A stretch of 64,000 nucleotides of DNA, taken from assembly GCF_028502605.1 (NCBI RefSeq), contig NW_026611593.1, positions 1,240,001 to 1,304,000 of the forward strand, read 5' to 3'. The position numbers were made by a program, and so were the translations under genes. Positions 9,700-23,404 of the stretch are shown here, in pieces; within the stretch, counting starts at the first letter, position 1, and every line of letters begins with the position of its first letter. The notes below the pieces were generated by a model. That model made no database searches. It had not been told where the DNA came from and worked only from the letters and a program-made list of their open reading frames with translations. This stretch comes from Trichoderma breve. Taxonomy: Eukaryota > Ascomycota > Sordariomycetes > Hypocreales > Hypocreaceae.

Positions 9700-12600
9700 C
9701 TGTGTCTTCTGAAACTCTGAGTGTCCTTTAGGGTAGGAGTGGCTGTACTCGTACGATGCAGCGTCATTGTCGTGTTCGTTGGGGATTGTCTGGACACGTG
9801 TGGCTGGATCAGATGCTATTCACGATGGCCTTCGCGTACCTGTTTTCCAAAAGGCTGCTGACGAGACAAAACAACACGATCAGAGAGAAAAAAAGGGTGC
9901 ATAGTGACCAAAGTAAACAAACCTCAAACAGCAGTACGGAGTAGTATCAGGGTGTTTCTTATTAAACGTCTCAGATGCGTACAGCTGAGTGTCTAAGGGA
10001 GATTTGCAGTCTCAGACACCAGACATTTTCGCGCTACTCTAGCCGTTATACAATCATTACAATGATGATGTGCATTTCCCATGCTACCTTGATCATTTTT
10101 AAGAGACATTCATCTTTGAGATGTTACTAGAGCCGATATCAGATTACTATCCAGCAAATCCCACATAAGTTTATGGATTCAATTACAGACTGCTTTTACA
10201 GTTAATCACAGGATGCGACCAAGATAAGCAGGGAGCACCACAAATCCTAGATTGCTGAAGAATACGCCTCTAAGCTAAGACAATAACAAAAGAAAAACTG
10301 GAAATAACATGCGATTATTTGACTAGCAGCAGGGAAGGCAGAAACCAGACATGGAGCGGGAAGGGGGATTGCTGTCTCTGCTCTCTGCAAGGCACTCTGC
10401 ACAGAGTGAGACGAAATACGTATCTCGTACCCTGCAAAGATACCTAGCCAAGAAAGAAAGATAGAAAGCCACAATATAGAGAGGAAAATATTGATGATCA
10501 GCAGGTAGATAGTAGACGGACAGTTGCATACGAGAAGGATCCTGGGAACGGGAATCCGTTCTGGCGGTGACAGAGCTGAGCCTCTACTAACAAATGAGAA
10601 GCATTGAGAGCGTAATAGAGTGGAGCATATAATAATGGCTATCGTTGACTGGCTGTAAAATATATGAGAAATTTTCTTTGCTTCTTCTCGTTTTTGGAAT
10701 TGCTCCGCCGTAGGGTGACACGGCATGTTGACCGAGATGTGATATTGGACATGGCCTGGTGATAGTGTAAGCCGAGGTGCATTAGCACGGGACAAGGAGG
10801 CGCAGACAAATGGCATGTACTCTTTGGCTCCTTTTGCTTCCATTTTTTATCTATTCCGTGTCTTAAAATTACATGTACGTAGGCTCGTATTTTCTCTGCA
10901 GGTTAGAGGCGTTGGGCTCTATCTGTTGGGAGTAATTCTTGAAGTAAGCTGTGATTAGAATGGTCCACGCAAGCTTGTATCTGCATTCGCGATATCATAG
11001 GCTGCAGAACTTCTTCGTGCGACATTGATAGGCGCCGGAGAATTCCAAATTCTCCATTGTGTAGTGCATACCGGAATGGTGCGCCGTGATATCACATCGT
11101 ACAAGCAGGTGCATGCATCATCGTCACCGCTTGACAGGGCTGAAAGCTACTGTTAAGATAAGGCCATAGGGTAGCCTCACTAAGAGCATCACGGGTTATA
11201 TCTGAAGCTATTCATGAGACAACGCATCCTGCAGGTACAGAGTGCAATGATGGATAAAGATGCATATAGCCTATGCAAACTAGTAGTATCATCTGCCGGC
11301 AGAAGAATACTATGCATGCTTGAAACTTAAGAAGAAGGTTCTCGCTATCAAATCAACCTAGACCCTGCCTCGTGGCAAAACTTATCGACTTGCAGCAATA
11401 ACGTTAAAACATGATTGGTGTGTGAACAGGGTCTGTCAGCTAGACCAGGGCCATATGCAAGCCACAGCACCAGAGCAAACGCAACCATATAATCGGTGAG
11501 AGAGAAAAAAAAAAAAAGAAAGGATTTGCTAAACCGGGTCTTCGGCAGTGTTTCTTAGTTCATGTCCTCGAACGTGCCTGTATGCATCATGACGATAGTA
11601 AGAGGAACAGATGCAGGGGCAAAACACGAGGTGAGGCTCCGAAGGCCGCCGACGTTGAGGCAGGGCTTACACGGTATGTTTGCTTCTTTGTACAAAGGAT
11701 TAATAATGGTTTAAAATAGATTAGTATTGCATGTTAAGGCTTACTCTAGCTTCTGATGGATATTGGCTGGTTGCTTCGTTCAGCTCTCTTGATGCTTTTG
11801 CAGTTGTAGCTGAAGGATCGGAAGCAAAAGACGCAGCTGTCCCGTCCATCAATCCTCTACCTGCATTTACCCGCAATTGTGCCTGTATCTAACATGTATC
11901 TGTAAGCACTCTGCAAGGTACGACCACATAGATTGTGGTAACACGATCCGGTGACTTGGCCGTACAACTACAACCACAACAGCATATGTTCTCTACAACT
12001 GCATCACCAATCACCGCTACTGTGCTCCCATCAATCATCTATTCAACCAACCCCTCAGGCTCTAAACGCAACAACTGTTCCCCCTACAACGACAAGAAGC
12101 CCCCTAAAGGATCCTCCCGGAAGACTTCTGCCGGCACTCGAGACTCCACTGTTCAGCCCGCGTCCGAGCCCCCAGCCAGAGCAGGTAGCTAGTACGCATT
12201 GGCCGTAGTGTCAGGCACTAGCAGCCTTGGTAGCGGTACCTGGATTGCCCTAGCCAGGGGGACACGAAGTGGACTCGACAGGGACCCAAACCCAAAGCTT
12301 GAGCTCCATTCTGGCCATCTTTCAGCCTCTCTCTCATCCCTTCAGCATGTATCCAGATCTCTCTATCCCTCCGTCTGTGGAAGAGCCTGTACGAGTACCT
12401 ACGAAGTGGGAGCGTTGGCCATTTTGACAACCAACCAACTGACTGTCCCTTTTGTTATAGTCTGATGGAGACGAGAAAAACAGGCTTGTCTTGTCCTCAT
12501 CTCGCCATCCCGGCACTGAGACACGAGGGGAAGACGGGCAGAAACACGGCATCTCTTGACTCAATCTTGTCCCGCCCTCCGTGATAGATTCTTCCGCTGC

Positions 12601-13483
12601 AGTCCAACTCCAACCGTCATATTTCTGTCAGATCGGCGTCGCGATACTTGTACACGCACGACCTGGATCATCGCCATCGCAGCCAAAGCTCGCACAATGA
12701 GATCCGCGTCTGTCTGTGCCCTCACAATGGCCAAGCCATAGGTCCACGGGCCTCTCCTGCAGCCAGCATGACCAGGGCCTTCCTTGGCCGGGCCCCGTCG
12801 CTGTGCATATTCAGCTCTTATAGATGTCGCTATACGAGTCTATGACGGTGTTGGGTTTTCTTCTGGTTGTAAGATGGCTGTGTGGCTTCTGGCTTCTCAT
12901 CTCTGCTTTGCGTCCCAACATCTCAAGGGTCTGGCCCTCTCCCTTGTCTTGGCCTCTTTCCCCCCACCTTCAACCGTCTGTCTCGTCTCTCCTTGTGTAT
13001 CTCCTCTTGTCTTATACCGCCCTCTCAACTCCACGCCCACGCCCACGCCCGTTTATGTGTGTAAGCCCAGATCCACAAGACCATCAAACTCTACCCATGC
13101 AAGGCAGCCTCACCGGGTGGCTTGTACCATCCTCTCTCCCCTGCCTAAGCTCCCGACTGGCCAAACCCGCGTCATGCTTGGTTCTTGGCTCAAGCGTATT
13201 ATCTAGTATAACTCCGGAGCCGTACTCTCGGAGCTGTCAAAAGGCCCACCGTCGCGTCAAGCCCCTTCGTCGTACACGGCACAAATAGATATGCGCTCGC
13301 TCTTGACCCAATGGGATCAATCCCACTTACGCTCACATCAATTGGTCATTGAATGACTGAGCTGGCCTCTCGTTCAATAACCCACGCTCACTTACAAATA
13401 ACGTAACCAACAACAAGCAAATATATCAACCTACAACCAAGTACAAAGCAACACTGCCAAGCAAGCAAAGGAAATCGTTCGCC
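9700..13483. other. Long intergenic region upstream of the DHA1-like MFS gene
   Basis: Nothing of 3.8 kb is convincingly coding. A 198-codon frame on the minus strand (10247-10843) is the longest, but it has no recognisable domain and no splice-linked partner. From about 12.2 kb the plus strand becomes pyrimidine-rich with several overlapping open frames, as expected for a promoter and long leader. CCACGC-type hexamers repeat three times at 13031-13050. The last 100 bp before the MFS gene are A/C-rich and end CGCCATGG, a good fungal start context. Confidence 0.45.
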
Positions 13484-15462
13484 ATGGATCCCACGAGTAT
13501 CAGAATCGTGAGCAGCTCAACACGCCCACCATCCGTCCACTCGCTCAGGTCCGCTCTCAAAACGCTCGACTTGCCATCCATGCCTCCTACTGTGCCTTTA
13601 CCGCCTCTCCCGACGTCCCCTTCGTCATGCAAATCACGGACAGCAACGTTTACCATTGGATCTCCCAGACCGACCACTGGATCGACTAAAAAGAACTCAT
13701 TTACCTCACTAACATTCCGTCCGCACAAGCCGATCAAATACGGAACCGGAAAATTTTCTCATGTTGAATTGGTACCACAACCAAGTGATGATCCACAAGA
13801 TCCTCTGGTAAGTTACCATACATTGGTTTACCTTTACCAAGAGTCAAAGGCTAAACGTATGCGTCCATTACTAGAATTGGCCTCAATGGAAGAAGGAATT
13901 GAATTTGGCATCCCTACTCTTCATGGCCAGCCTGATAGGCGCAATGAAGACAGCCCTCGTTGCTGTCAATGATGTTGTCGCTACTCGATATCAGGTCTCC
14001 TACACCTGGGTTGCCGCTTTGACGGCTGCGCCCTTGATGGTTTCGGCCATAGCCGGCTTTGTTAGCTCAATGGCAGCGAAGCTGGTAGGAAAGCGACCAG
14101 TCTATCTCGTCTCATCAGCCTTTGTCTTTGCCGGCTGCATCTGGAATATGACAGCAGACTCTAGCTACGGCTCATGTATGGGCGCTCGAGTCATGCAAGG
14201 ACTCGGCTGGGGTGCTTTTGACACTCTGCTCATGGAGACTATACAGGATACCTTTTATGTTAGCCACATCAAATCTTGCCCCTTGTGCTGTAAAGAAGCA
14301 TACTGACCCTAGCGTGGGATAGGAACATGAAAGAAACATTCGCGTGTCTCTGTATACGATCCTCACCGTCACAATGACTTGGGCATCGCCACTCCTGGGC
14401 GGCGTCATCTCCTATCGCGTTGGATCTTTCGTTACCCAGTACCGCATACTCAGCGCACTTTTCGCTGTTGCTATTCCCATGCTGGCTCTGATGGCCCCCG
14501 AGACTGCCTTTAACCGCTCCAAAGCTGCTATTGCAACGACTCCAGTACTCAGCTTCACATTTCCGTGGGAACCCCAGCAAACTCATATCGAGCTCAGCAG
14601 AGACTCTGCTATCGACTACGTCAAAGAGATGAAGCCGTGGTCATTTACAGGAGAAAATATTCTGCTGAACTCGATTCAATCCCCACGAGCTCTTGCTGCT
14701 CCTACTACCTCACTCGTCTTCCTTGTCACAGCACTGCCTCATTGTATGCTATGGGGCTTCGTTGCTTCCTTGTCTCTTTTACTCTCGCCATCACCGTTTA
14801 ATCTTCATCCGAGCATCATCGGAACTCTCTTGACAGGTCCCTGGCTACTCGCAATCGTAATTATTGCTGGCATCTGCTATTATCGCTCAGCAAACCAGAG
14901 CTTCACGCGATGCGTTAGCAGCCTCACAATTGCCGGCGGTGCGCTCCTGGCTCTTATTGGTCTCATTTCCTTTGGTTTAAATACCGGAAGTTTCATTTCA
15001 CCATCCTCATCATCCAACGAGACGCCCACAACCTTTCTCACTCCCGAAGCAGCACATGAACTCAATCTCCCCCTCCTATCCCTACAACTCGGACTGCTTG
15101 CAGCCGGCGCTTCCACTTTAGAAGCTACCGCACGCCCCCTTCTCGCTCGATCAGCATCCTTCACCGCGTCAAGCATGGCCACAGCACAGCGAAGCGTAGG
15201 CGATATGCACTCATGGGTGATCATCCTACGAAACCTTTTAGCCGGTGCCTTCGTCCTCACCGTGCCCCATGTCATACCCAAAGCAGGCGGTCTCAAGGCT
15301 CTCGTAATAGGCCTGGGAACGGTACAAGTTGGCATCACAATCTTCGTCCTCATGCTATGGCACTTTTACGAAAAGAGTGTGTGGAGGATGGATGGCAAAG
15401 TCATGGGGCTTGTCAATTTGCGAATGCCGCATCCAGAGGAGAGCTTCTTTGATACCGATTGA
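13484..15462 (+). CDS. MFS transporter, DHA1-like
   Basis: Three exons: 13484-13807, 13875-14258 and 14323-15462. Introns are 67 and 64 nt, both in phase 0, and the product is 615 residues. Splicing restores the hallmark DPQDPLNWPQWKKELNLASL lead-in to TM1. The protein has a Ser/Pro-rich cytoplasmic N-terminus of about 110 residues and then about 12 hydrophobic segments. The motif-A region reads VGKRPVYLVSS, followed by GARVMQGLGWGAFDTLLMET and YEHERNIRVSLY, typical of fungal major facilitator proteins of the drug:H+ antiporter-like group. It should be a plasma-membrane transporter of small molecules; the substrate is unknown. The donor of intron 2 is GTTAGC, weaker than the others. Confidence 0.85.
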
Positions 15463-16484
15463 AGAGATATATATCCAGCCCGCCTGCTGAACACACATGA
15501 ATAAAAGGCAAAAAAATATACAAGAAAACAAGTAAGAAAAGAACATGTACAACAGACTCTGGCAGCTTCTGCCTACCAAAACGGTGAACGAGACAGAAAA
15601 CGCGCAACAGACAAATACAAAAATTGAACTTGTACTTTGTCTTCAAAAGACAAAGCTCAAAAGAAAAAGAAAAAGAAAAAGAAAAAGAAAAAGAAAAAGA
15701 AAAAAGAAATTCAACAATTTTTCACTTCCATTTATATACATATCACGGGCAGAACGAAGTATACAAGCTACGATTCTTATTATTCTTGGGTCATTTTATA
15801 TGATCCTCTTCTTCATTTTTCTTTTGTTTATGGGTCATTACGATATCCGAAGATGTGACATGATATACGATATGGGATACTTGGCTGGGAACGGGGAATG
15901 GGGAATGAAATGGGAATGGGGTATGAAGAAATGAATCACGGCCGACTTCACCAACGGAGTTATAAATGTCTTCATAATCTTCTTATTATATACTATAGAC
16001 GGCTGTCGTCAAATACAAAATATTGTCTTAACCATCTCGATGCTTCGTGAACCATATGTTATGTAACGTAGCATCACTGCATCAGGTATTGAAGAAGTTT
16101 GAACAGTATCATGATCATTTAGTTAATCGTCAGTCAATCCGCCGACGTGGCGTTCTAGCTACATAACAATGTCCTCCGTAGATATATATACGTATAGACC
16201 TTTGCAGTTTCATGTGGCTGCTGTTCTGCACGAGACAGTCGCCGCCCTCGATTTCGAGTATATAACCCACATATCCACACCATTAAACCTGTATTTCCGG
16301 ATCAGATGGCAAGCATGGGAATAAAAAGAAAAGTCAATAATAACTCGCAATTGCCGGCTTATTATCGCTCAATCATGTTCGTACATTTCCGTAAAAAGCA
16401 AAACAAGAAGAAGTTGGGACGAAAGGACAAAAGGGTCCAAGACTCTGTCAACTCCAGCGTCTTTCAGCATCCCCAAATCGCCTC
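15463..16484. other. Convergent intergenic region (MFS / GPCR 3' ends)
   Basis: Shared 3' flank of two convergent genes. It contains an AAGAAA hexamer repeat and generally AT-rich sequence. No gene is supported; the 129-codon frame here is an artefact of the lysine-coding repeat. Confidence 0.5.
15658..15710. repeat. AAGAAA hexanucleotide microsatellite
   Basis: About eight near-perfect copies of a 6-bp purine unit, 200 bp after the stop of the MFS gene. Repeat number probably varies between strains. Confidence 0.85.
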
Positions 16485-18074
16485 TTATAAAGAGTGGGAG
16501 GTCTTGGCCCCTAAGTTGGCCACGCGTCTCAGTTCCACATCGCTTCCGATGGTCGCGGAATCTCCGTCATCTATAAAAGATTCGCATCGACCTAGCGGAG
16601 CAGTCATTCGCTCGTTCATGGCAAGGTCGTCTGTATTGCGACGCTCAACTTTCGCGGCGCCGCCTTTGAGCTTCTCGCGCGCCCACGCCTTTATGGGGTG
16701 CCAGCTAGTGACGAAGAAGATAATTCCATTCCACAATCCTTGCAGGGGCAAGACCGCCGCTGTTGCGAGGTGGAACGGGTAGGGCGATCCTCCGTCAAGC
16801 CAGCCGTGGATGCGATTCAAGCTGCTGGGGATCCAGGTGGCCAGCACGCTTAGCGCGAACAAGAAGCTCGTCCTCAAATATGCTCTCTTGACAGGATCGC
16901 TGATGTGGAACTTGCCAGTGACGGCTCTGATAGCAGTCACAGAACGATGTAGCAGGGAAGGCTTAGGAGGAGCCTCTTGAGGCGGCGAGGTCGTAACAGA
17001 GGAGTAGTACTGATTTTCGCCAGTGGGCTGGATTTCGGTTGTTGAGTTGTCGAACGAAACCTGCCGGTTGTTTTGTTGGATAAAGGCGGGCTGAGGCTCC
17101 GGGGGTAAAGTGTTGGCGGGAGTATGCGTGACTTGAACTTCGGTTGTGACGGTACCGTAACAGCCACTCTGTGCTGTGTCTGCTTGGCCCTGCGAGTCAT
17201 AATCAGCGTCAGCTTGACATAATAATAGAGAAGTGATTAACAACGTACCGGCTCCACGTCTTTGTCCTTTTCCCTGTTCTTTGACGTGGAAAAGCTTCGA
17301 AGTCGGTTTCTCATGCGAAAGACGTGCCATCCAACCAAGAAGTAACAGAGGAGAGAGCCAACGATGCATATCCAGATTAGCATGTAGTACGTGTAGATTC
17401 GAATAAAGTCCCACTCCTTGTCGACCCAACACCAGATCTACGCAATGACGATGATTAGTCAAAAGGGGCATCAAACAAAAGGAAGCGAGGTTGCTCACTG
17501 TAGCTCCGCCGTAGACACGGCCACGCGGGCTTCGAAGGAGGAGGAGAGTCAGGGCAATGACGAAAGGCCCTCCATAGCAGATCAAGCAGTAAATCCACCA
17601 GCGCTTGCGAAACGAGTCGGGGTTTGTGTGGAAGTAGAAGACGAGAAAGACGTTGATGGCCATGGCTAAGGACCACCAAGGGTCAGACTGCATGAACCTG
17701 TCCAGAAAGCCCACGGTTAGTTATTCTGATCCTGCTTGCTTCCCTCTCGAACATTCTTCAACAAGAGTTACTCACATTTCGAACATGAAGCTCTGGGCTT
17801 GGCACAAGGCACTCTTTTGACCAGCATTTACGCCGGCAAAGGCAATGATGCTTGCAATACTGGCTCCAACATTCGATATGCTGGCAAAGACGATGAAGGT
17901 GTTTTGCACGTTGCGGACTCGGCGCACCAGCCAGTAGGCGAGGAAAATGAGCATAACAGAGACCAAGCTGAGGCAGCCGCCGATTCGCTCGACAATGACG
18001 AGCGTGTGGATTTGGTGGAGAGTCAACTGCTCATCATCGACCGCGATGGCATCTATGGTTAAATTGGCAGCCAT
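16485..18074 (-). CDS. cAMP-receptor-like G-protein-coupled receptor (Dicty_CAR type)
   Basis: Four exons: 17776-18074, 17499-17697, 17249-17437 and 16485-17189. Introns are 59-78 nt with consistent phases, and the product is 463 residues. Seven hydrophobic segments are visible: five in the first 200 residues, then a long Ser/Thr/Gln-rich third intracellular loop, then TM6 (SFLFALSVLATWIPSSLNRI) and TM7 (AAVLPLQGLWNGIIFFVTSW). The SALCQAQ cysteine before TM3 and the WCWVD cysteine in extracellular loop 2 form the expected disulfide pair. RRVRNVQNTFIVFASISNVG after TM1 is typical of fungal GPR-1/2/3 receptors related to Dictyostelium cAMP receptors. Such receptors act at the plasma membrane and signal through heterotrimeric G proteins in development and nutrient sensing. 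The ligand is unknown. The upstream leader is strikingly CT-rich on the coding strand. Confidence 0.9.
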
Positions 18075-21000
18075 GGTGGCTCGACTCGATATGCCAAGGA
18101 AGCTGTGAGAGGCGATGGCATATGCAGGAGAAGTGGGCAGAAGATGAAGAGGAAGAGAAAGATGATAGAGAAGAAGAAGAGGAGGAGGAGGAGGAAGAAG
18201 AAGATTTGCTGCACCACCAGATTCGAAATCGAGGGATGTCGCCGAGGAAGGAGAGATGAGGAGATGAGAGGAGAGAAATAAGAAGGTAGAGATAGGGAAG
18301 AGGGTGTTGGATGCAACAATGAAAGGATAAAAAGAAGAGACGAAAACAGAAGTGAAGTCCCCCAGGAAAGAGAGAAAAAAACGGCCGTGCAAAGGAAGAA
18401 TCAAAGGATGCTGCCAGCTGGTGGTGGCTGCCAGACCGAACGGCCAGAGGCTATGCGGTAGGACAGACACAAAGAAGAAGAAAACGAGGCGAACGGACTC
18501 TCTGTTTTCGGGGGAGGGGATTTCGTTACATGCTGCCCTTGAAATTAATTAAAGGATTTGAGCGATGAAGAATATTGTACGAGAGTAGAGGAGTGGCCGA
18601 CACCGAAGCCCTCGCCTCTTTGCAGGGCCAGAGGCTGGGCCCGAGACCGAGCCTGAGACCGAAAAGCTACAAGCAGGGATGAATTCGAGTATCAGAAAAA
18701 CGAGTTCGAAGAGAGAGCAACAGACAACAGCCCCAAAAGCAACCGCACGAAAAAAAAATATTGCGTGTGTCACAGCAGCTGCATGCGGCCGCGGCGGTTG
18801 GAGAAGCCCGGCGGTTCTTCAGTCCGAGGTTGCTGGTGTCAATCGATCGGATCGTGACGGCTTCTGCCCAAGGCGATGCGAGTCGACAGCGGCATCACAA
18901 CACAGCTTGGGGACTTGATTCTGATTGATTCCAAAAGGTTTACCACAACACCCGAGGTAAATGATGGAAACAGAGAAATAAAATGACACACAGTGTCTTC
19001 CAGCCGTCCGGATACAAGACAGAAACTTAAATGGCAGACGATGGTTGTCAGCCGCAGGACTAGACGGTTAGTTTCAACACCAGATAGCCGGTCAGCGCTG
19101 GATTGGATGGCGGGCGTGAGTGAGATGGGATCGCCTGCAGTCGCTCGCTGCCCCTCACCTCAATCGCCAGAAGCGGCTGCGTCATCGCACAGATGCAGGA
19201 CAAAGAAAGAGAGGCAACGCAAACACACAGTGGGCCAACGCTTCTTGTCTTTTCCCATTTGCTGGCGATGGCGGTGATACAGTACTTTGTTGTCCCTCTA
19301 TTGCACTTACACACAGGACAGGACAGACGCAGGTACCACCACGACACTACAGATTACAACACAACACAGCACAGACAACAAACCACATATTAATTGATGC
19401 CCAAACTCCTAGACCTCCTCGAGTAGAGAGAGAATCCAATAGTTCTGGTTCTAGGTAATTCTAGCTCTACACCAGTTCTCCCAGGCCATCCAAACAAAGT
19501 CGCCACTCAACAGCCGGGCGACATGTCCCAACCCGGAAATCGGCCCCATCTCGAGAATACTCGTAGCAGCACCGACGGGCGTTTGTGCCCAGCCTTAGCG
19601 CCACGCCAAATCTGCCTCAACCCGCCAACGTGCATCTCGTTCATTCTGGTTCTGCTTCTCCGAATTCCAGAGGGTGCCTGTGCCCGTTCTCGTCAGGGGT
19701 CAATTTTTGTTTTACTGTATTTATATTACCTATACGATGTGCAGAGCCATTCGTCTTACATGGAAGCATGATATTGCTGCAGTGATTGTCGTGCCTATGC
19801 AGATACCAGCCAACACTTATATCATCAATATTACCACCAAATGCAGCCAAAGACATACATACCGATGGAACAAAGAGCTGGAACGAACAATGACATTCAT
19901 GCACCGAAAAACACAACACAACACAGCCTCAATTATAAACGCCTAATTCTACAACTCAACGGCCAGAGCGAGAGACACGGGCCAAGCATCAAAGGCAGCG
20001 TGCATCCCGAGACAAGACACTTTCCCTCATCAAAAAAACGGCTTCAGCGTCACACCTTGTCCCTCCAATCGCAAACCGCAAAGGGGCTTGATCCAAATGG
20101 AGCACTTTTTTCCATCTTCAGCGAACCCTACCTGTATTTAGCAAATGCTCTAGAAAAGCCAAGACAAAGCGATTTGATACTAAAAGCCAAGACAAAGCCA
20201 CTGATACTTTGTCAGCAATACCCAAACTCCCGGATTCCAAACAATGACTTTTTACTCCAAGGATCCAATCCAAAGGATGCGGCAAGTGTGGAGAAATCCA
20301 ACCGTTACAATAAAGCTGGATTAGAAAATCGAAACCCGCTCTTTTTTAAGCCACGTCCGTCAGTGGCAGTGGGGTCGAATGGAGTCTCGAATCTATGATG
20401 TTGGGTCTTTTAGTTCTAAACACTAAGATTCCAGCCTCCAACGTTGTCTCCTCGTGGCAGCCTCGTTTTTTTCTCGGAGATGTTTTAAGAACCAACCAAT
20501 TGCCGGAGATGTTACTCGTATTCCACCCCTACACATTTTGTAAATCGGGGAAGAAGAAACGTGGTTTAGATGCCTAGCCCCGTTGCTAGGAATGCGCACT
20601 GCTTCTGCATTATGCGGGTATCCTTGCTCATCTTTCTCGAACCAACGGCCTTTGTTCTCCGGCCTCGAATCCGGCGTCGAATTTGTTAGCCAAACACAGC
20701 GCCATACCACTTGGCCCAAGTCACGTGACTCCCTCTCACTCCAAGGTACCTACCTATTCATGGTCCAACATTTTGTCCGTCCAGAAAAGAATAATATCCC
20801 AAAAATAACAAGATGAGATAGTAAGAAAATCTAATTGTAGGCCCTTGATTCCCCTCCCATCTTAAGTTACCCAGGTTTCACAAGTTGGTCAACGGTTACC
20901 GACTTTCCTTGATGAAATGCTGACGCTACCCTCGCACGGCAATATAACTTCTCTTGCCGGTATAACCAACAGTAAATCTTAAATAAATTAAACAACATGC

Positions 21001-21622
21001 ATCCCCCCATTCCATCCTCATCATCTACCTACCTCGAATTCTACCCCTCTTCACAAAACCTCACGCATATCCAATAATAGCACGAGCATCTCTTGGCAAC
21101 AAATCCTCCAGGCACCGACATTCCTTCCAAAAGCACGGATACCCCCAAAAGCATCCACGATTGCTCTCGTGATCAAAACATCGCGTGGGTTGGGGAGCCC
21201 TCGCATACAAAGTCAGTCACAGGGGTATTACATAGACAGCGATATCAACATGCAAGATTCACTCTCGTAGAAACGCTTGTCCCATTGCCGCCGCCAACCA
21301 TGTAGAAAGCTTTTTCGACGCATGATGCCTCCATCCGTACACGTATTATGTACACATCGTATCATCGTCAAAAAAGACAAAACAGGCTCTAGGGTTCTAT
21401 TCCGTACATTCAAAATCCGATAGCATGTCCAAATAATGTAGTGGTATCCAAAGACGTGATTTCCCAAGTCCCAAAACCCCCTATTCAACCAATGTTCATG
21501 TCAACTCTTCCACACGGCCTCCTCGGCGAACTGGCTGTTCACACGCGCGTTCCAAAAGACATGGTCGTGAAAAGGCCTCTCAAAAAATGGAGACTGATAA
21601 ACAAAAAAAAAAAAGCACCTTC
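18075..21622. other. Long intergenic region upstream of the GPCR gene
   Basis: 3.5 kb without a supported gene. Directly before the GPCR start (about 18120-18350) the minus (sense) strand is a nearly pure pyrimidine tract rich in TTC/CTC, as in leaders of many fungal signalling genes. The rest contains many short overlapping frames with no domain. The far end is the 3' flank of the ACS-type permease gene. Confidence 0.45.
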
Positions 21623-23404
21623 TCAGAGGGTGTACATGAAATCAGGGCGCATATCGCCCAGTGCCTCAATCTCCTTTTGCGTCTTGCCCTCGATCCAGTG
21701 GTTTCGCTCACCGTTCAATCGCCTCTTGTTCTCTCGGCTGAGCAGCGTAGCCATCAAGATGCTACCGCAAAACACGCCGATGAACATGTAGCCGACGATG
21801 GTAGCGTGGCCCTCCAGGTAGCGCGGAGCGTGGAAGTAGATGTTGCTGCTCACAACACCATTAATGTTGCCCCATCCAATGACGAAGCCCAGCACGATGC
21901 CGCGCTTGTAGACACCCTCGACGTTGTTGGCGACCCAGGCAATGGTGATGGGGATACATGGGTAGATGCCCAGTGCTCCCAGGAATGTGCCAGCATACTG
22001 CACGCCAGGGTTGGTCGACGCCATCAGCATGATGAAGCCGGCAATACCCACGAGTGAGATGCAAATATTGAAAATGGCTCTCTTCTTGATCTTATCGGAC
22101 CACAGACCTGCCGCAACAGTGGCAACGGCAGCCACGGCATAGGGCGGCACGCTGAGCAGCTGGTTCTTGATGACTGCAGTCTTGGTGGTGAAGCTCATGT
22201 TCTGGATGATGGAAGGTAAAAACAGACTGAAAGAGTACAGGGGCATAAGAGGTCCCATGTAGATGAGCATGCCGGCGTACGTCTTCCAGTCCTTGATGGC
22301 AGCCCAGAAGTACTCCATCTTGAAGGATTCGTGTTCAGCAGAGCTCTGCTTGTCCTGCTTAAGACGCCACAGCACACGCATGCGATCCTCCGGAGACAAA
22401 AACTTGGCCTCATCGGGGAAGTCGTGCACGAAGAAGAAGGAGAGGACGCCGACGAGAATGGTCAATGCACCCTCGATGATGAAGATCCAGGCCCATCCAG
22501 CGATACCTCGCTTGCCGTCCAGCTTCTCAATGGCAGCCGCAAGGAGACCACCAAAGGATCCGGCCAACGCGGCGGCGGAGAAGAAGATGGCAGCGCGGAC
22601 ACCGAATTCGTTTCGCTTATACCAGCATGAGAGGTAGTAGTTGACACCGGGGAACAAGCCGGCCTCGGCGGCACCGAGGAACCATCGCGCGGCCATGAGG
22701 CCAGACCAGTTCTTGACAAAGCCCATTCCAAGCATGCAGGCGCCCCAAACGATGCTATTTTTTTGGTAGTTAGATTGCTGAACTTATCCGAGGAACACGG
22801 TACTTGGCGGGTGTATATGGCCACTTACATGATGACGGGAATAAAGATGGAGGGGCGAGATCTCTTGAGCAAGAAATTGGCCAGAGCCTCAAAAATGGCA
22901 TAGGAGATGAAGAAGATTGTGAGAGACGCATTGTACTGAGACGTCGACATGGGAATGTCCTTGGTGAGGTTGGCCACCTTGGCGTTGCCGATGTTTGTGC
23001 GATCGAGGAAGCACATGAGATACAGAAGAGTGAGCTGGGGGAACCAATTGTTAGCAGCTTGGCCCTTGTATCAAGCGCCCGTGATTGCTAGCGACTCGGG
23101 ATATCCGGTTGCGTTTCAGGGCACAGCGGGAAAAAGAACGTACCCATGGTATGAGAACCAAGTCTAGCTTTCGTAGCAATCGCCGTTCCTGTGAAGCCAT
23201 ACCCGTCAGTAAATGTCCATCCACACAATGCCTTCAATGAAGCCCCAACAGCGAACAAGGGAAGAAAAAACTCACATTTGCCGCCCTCGCCTCATCAGAC
23301 AAGCCCGCATCCGGGTCTATGATCTGATCATGCTCGATGGCAATCTGCTCGACCTCGGAATTCGAGATGTTGTCTGCGACCGGCACCTTTTCCGTGTCGC
23401 TCAT
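21623..23404 (-). CDS. MFS permease, ACS family (allantoate/nicotinate permease-like)
   Basis: Four exons: 23276-23404, 23144-23188, 22829-23034 and 21623-22754. The introns are 87, 109 and 74 nt, all in frame, and the product is 503 residues. The 45-nt second exon encodes ERRLLRKLDLVLIPW, which leads into LTLLYLMCFLDRTNIGNAKV, the diagnostic TM1 region of Dal5/Tna1-like anion:cation symporters. Later segments include WFLGAAEAGLFPGVNYYLSC and GWGNINGVVSSNIY. It should import organic anions such as allantoate, nicotinate, pantothenate or related compounds across the plasma membrane; the sequence does not choose among them. The start at 23404 is followed by an acidic cytoplasmic N-terminus of about 45 residues, normal for the family. 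Confidence 0.9.

Noticed and set aside
10247..10843. 198-codon open frame on the minus strand
   Set aside because: Cys/Ser/Ile-rich with no domain, no codon-use signal that I could see, and no neighbouring exons. Chance is the simplest explanation.
12199..13288. Overlapping plus-strand frames of 60-154 codons
   Set aside because: Several frames are open at once in pyrimidine-rich sequence and encode low-complexity Ser/Pro/Leu. This looks like promoter and leader, not a gene.
15545..15934. Lysine/arginine-rich open frames
   Set aside because: Produced by the AAGAAA microsatellite.
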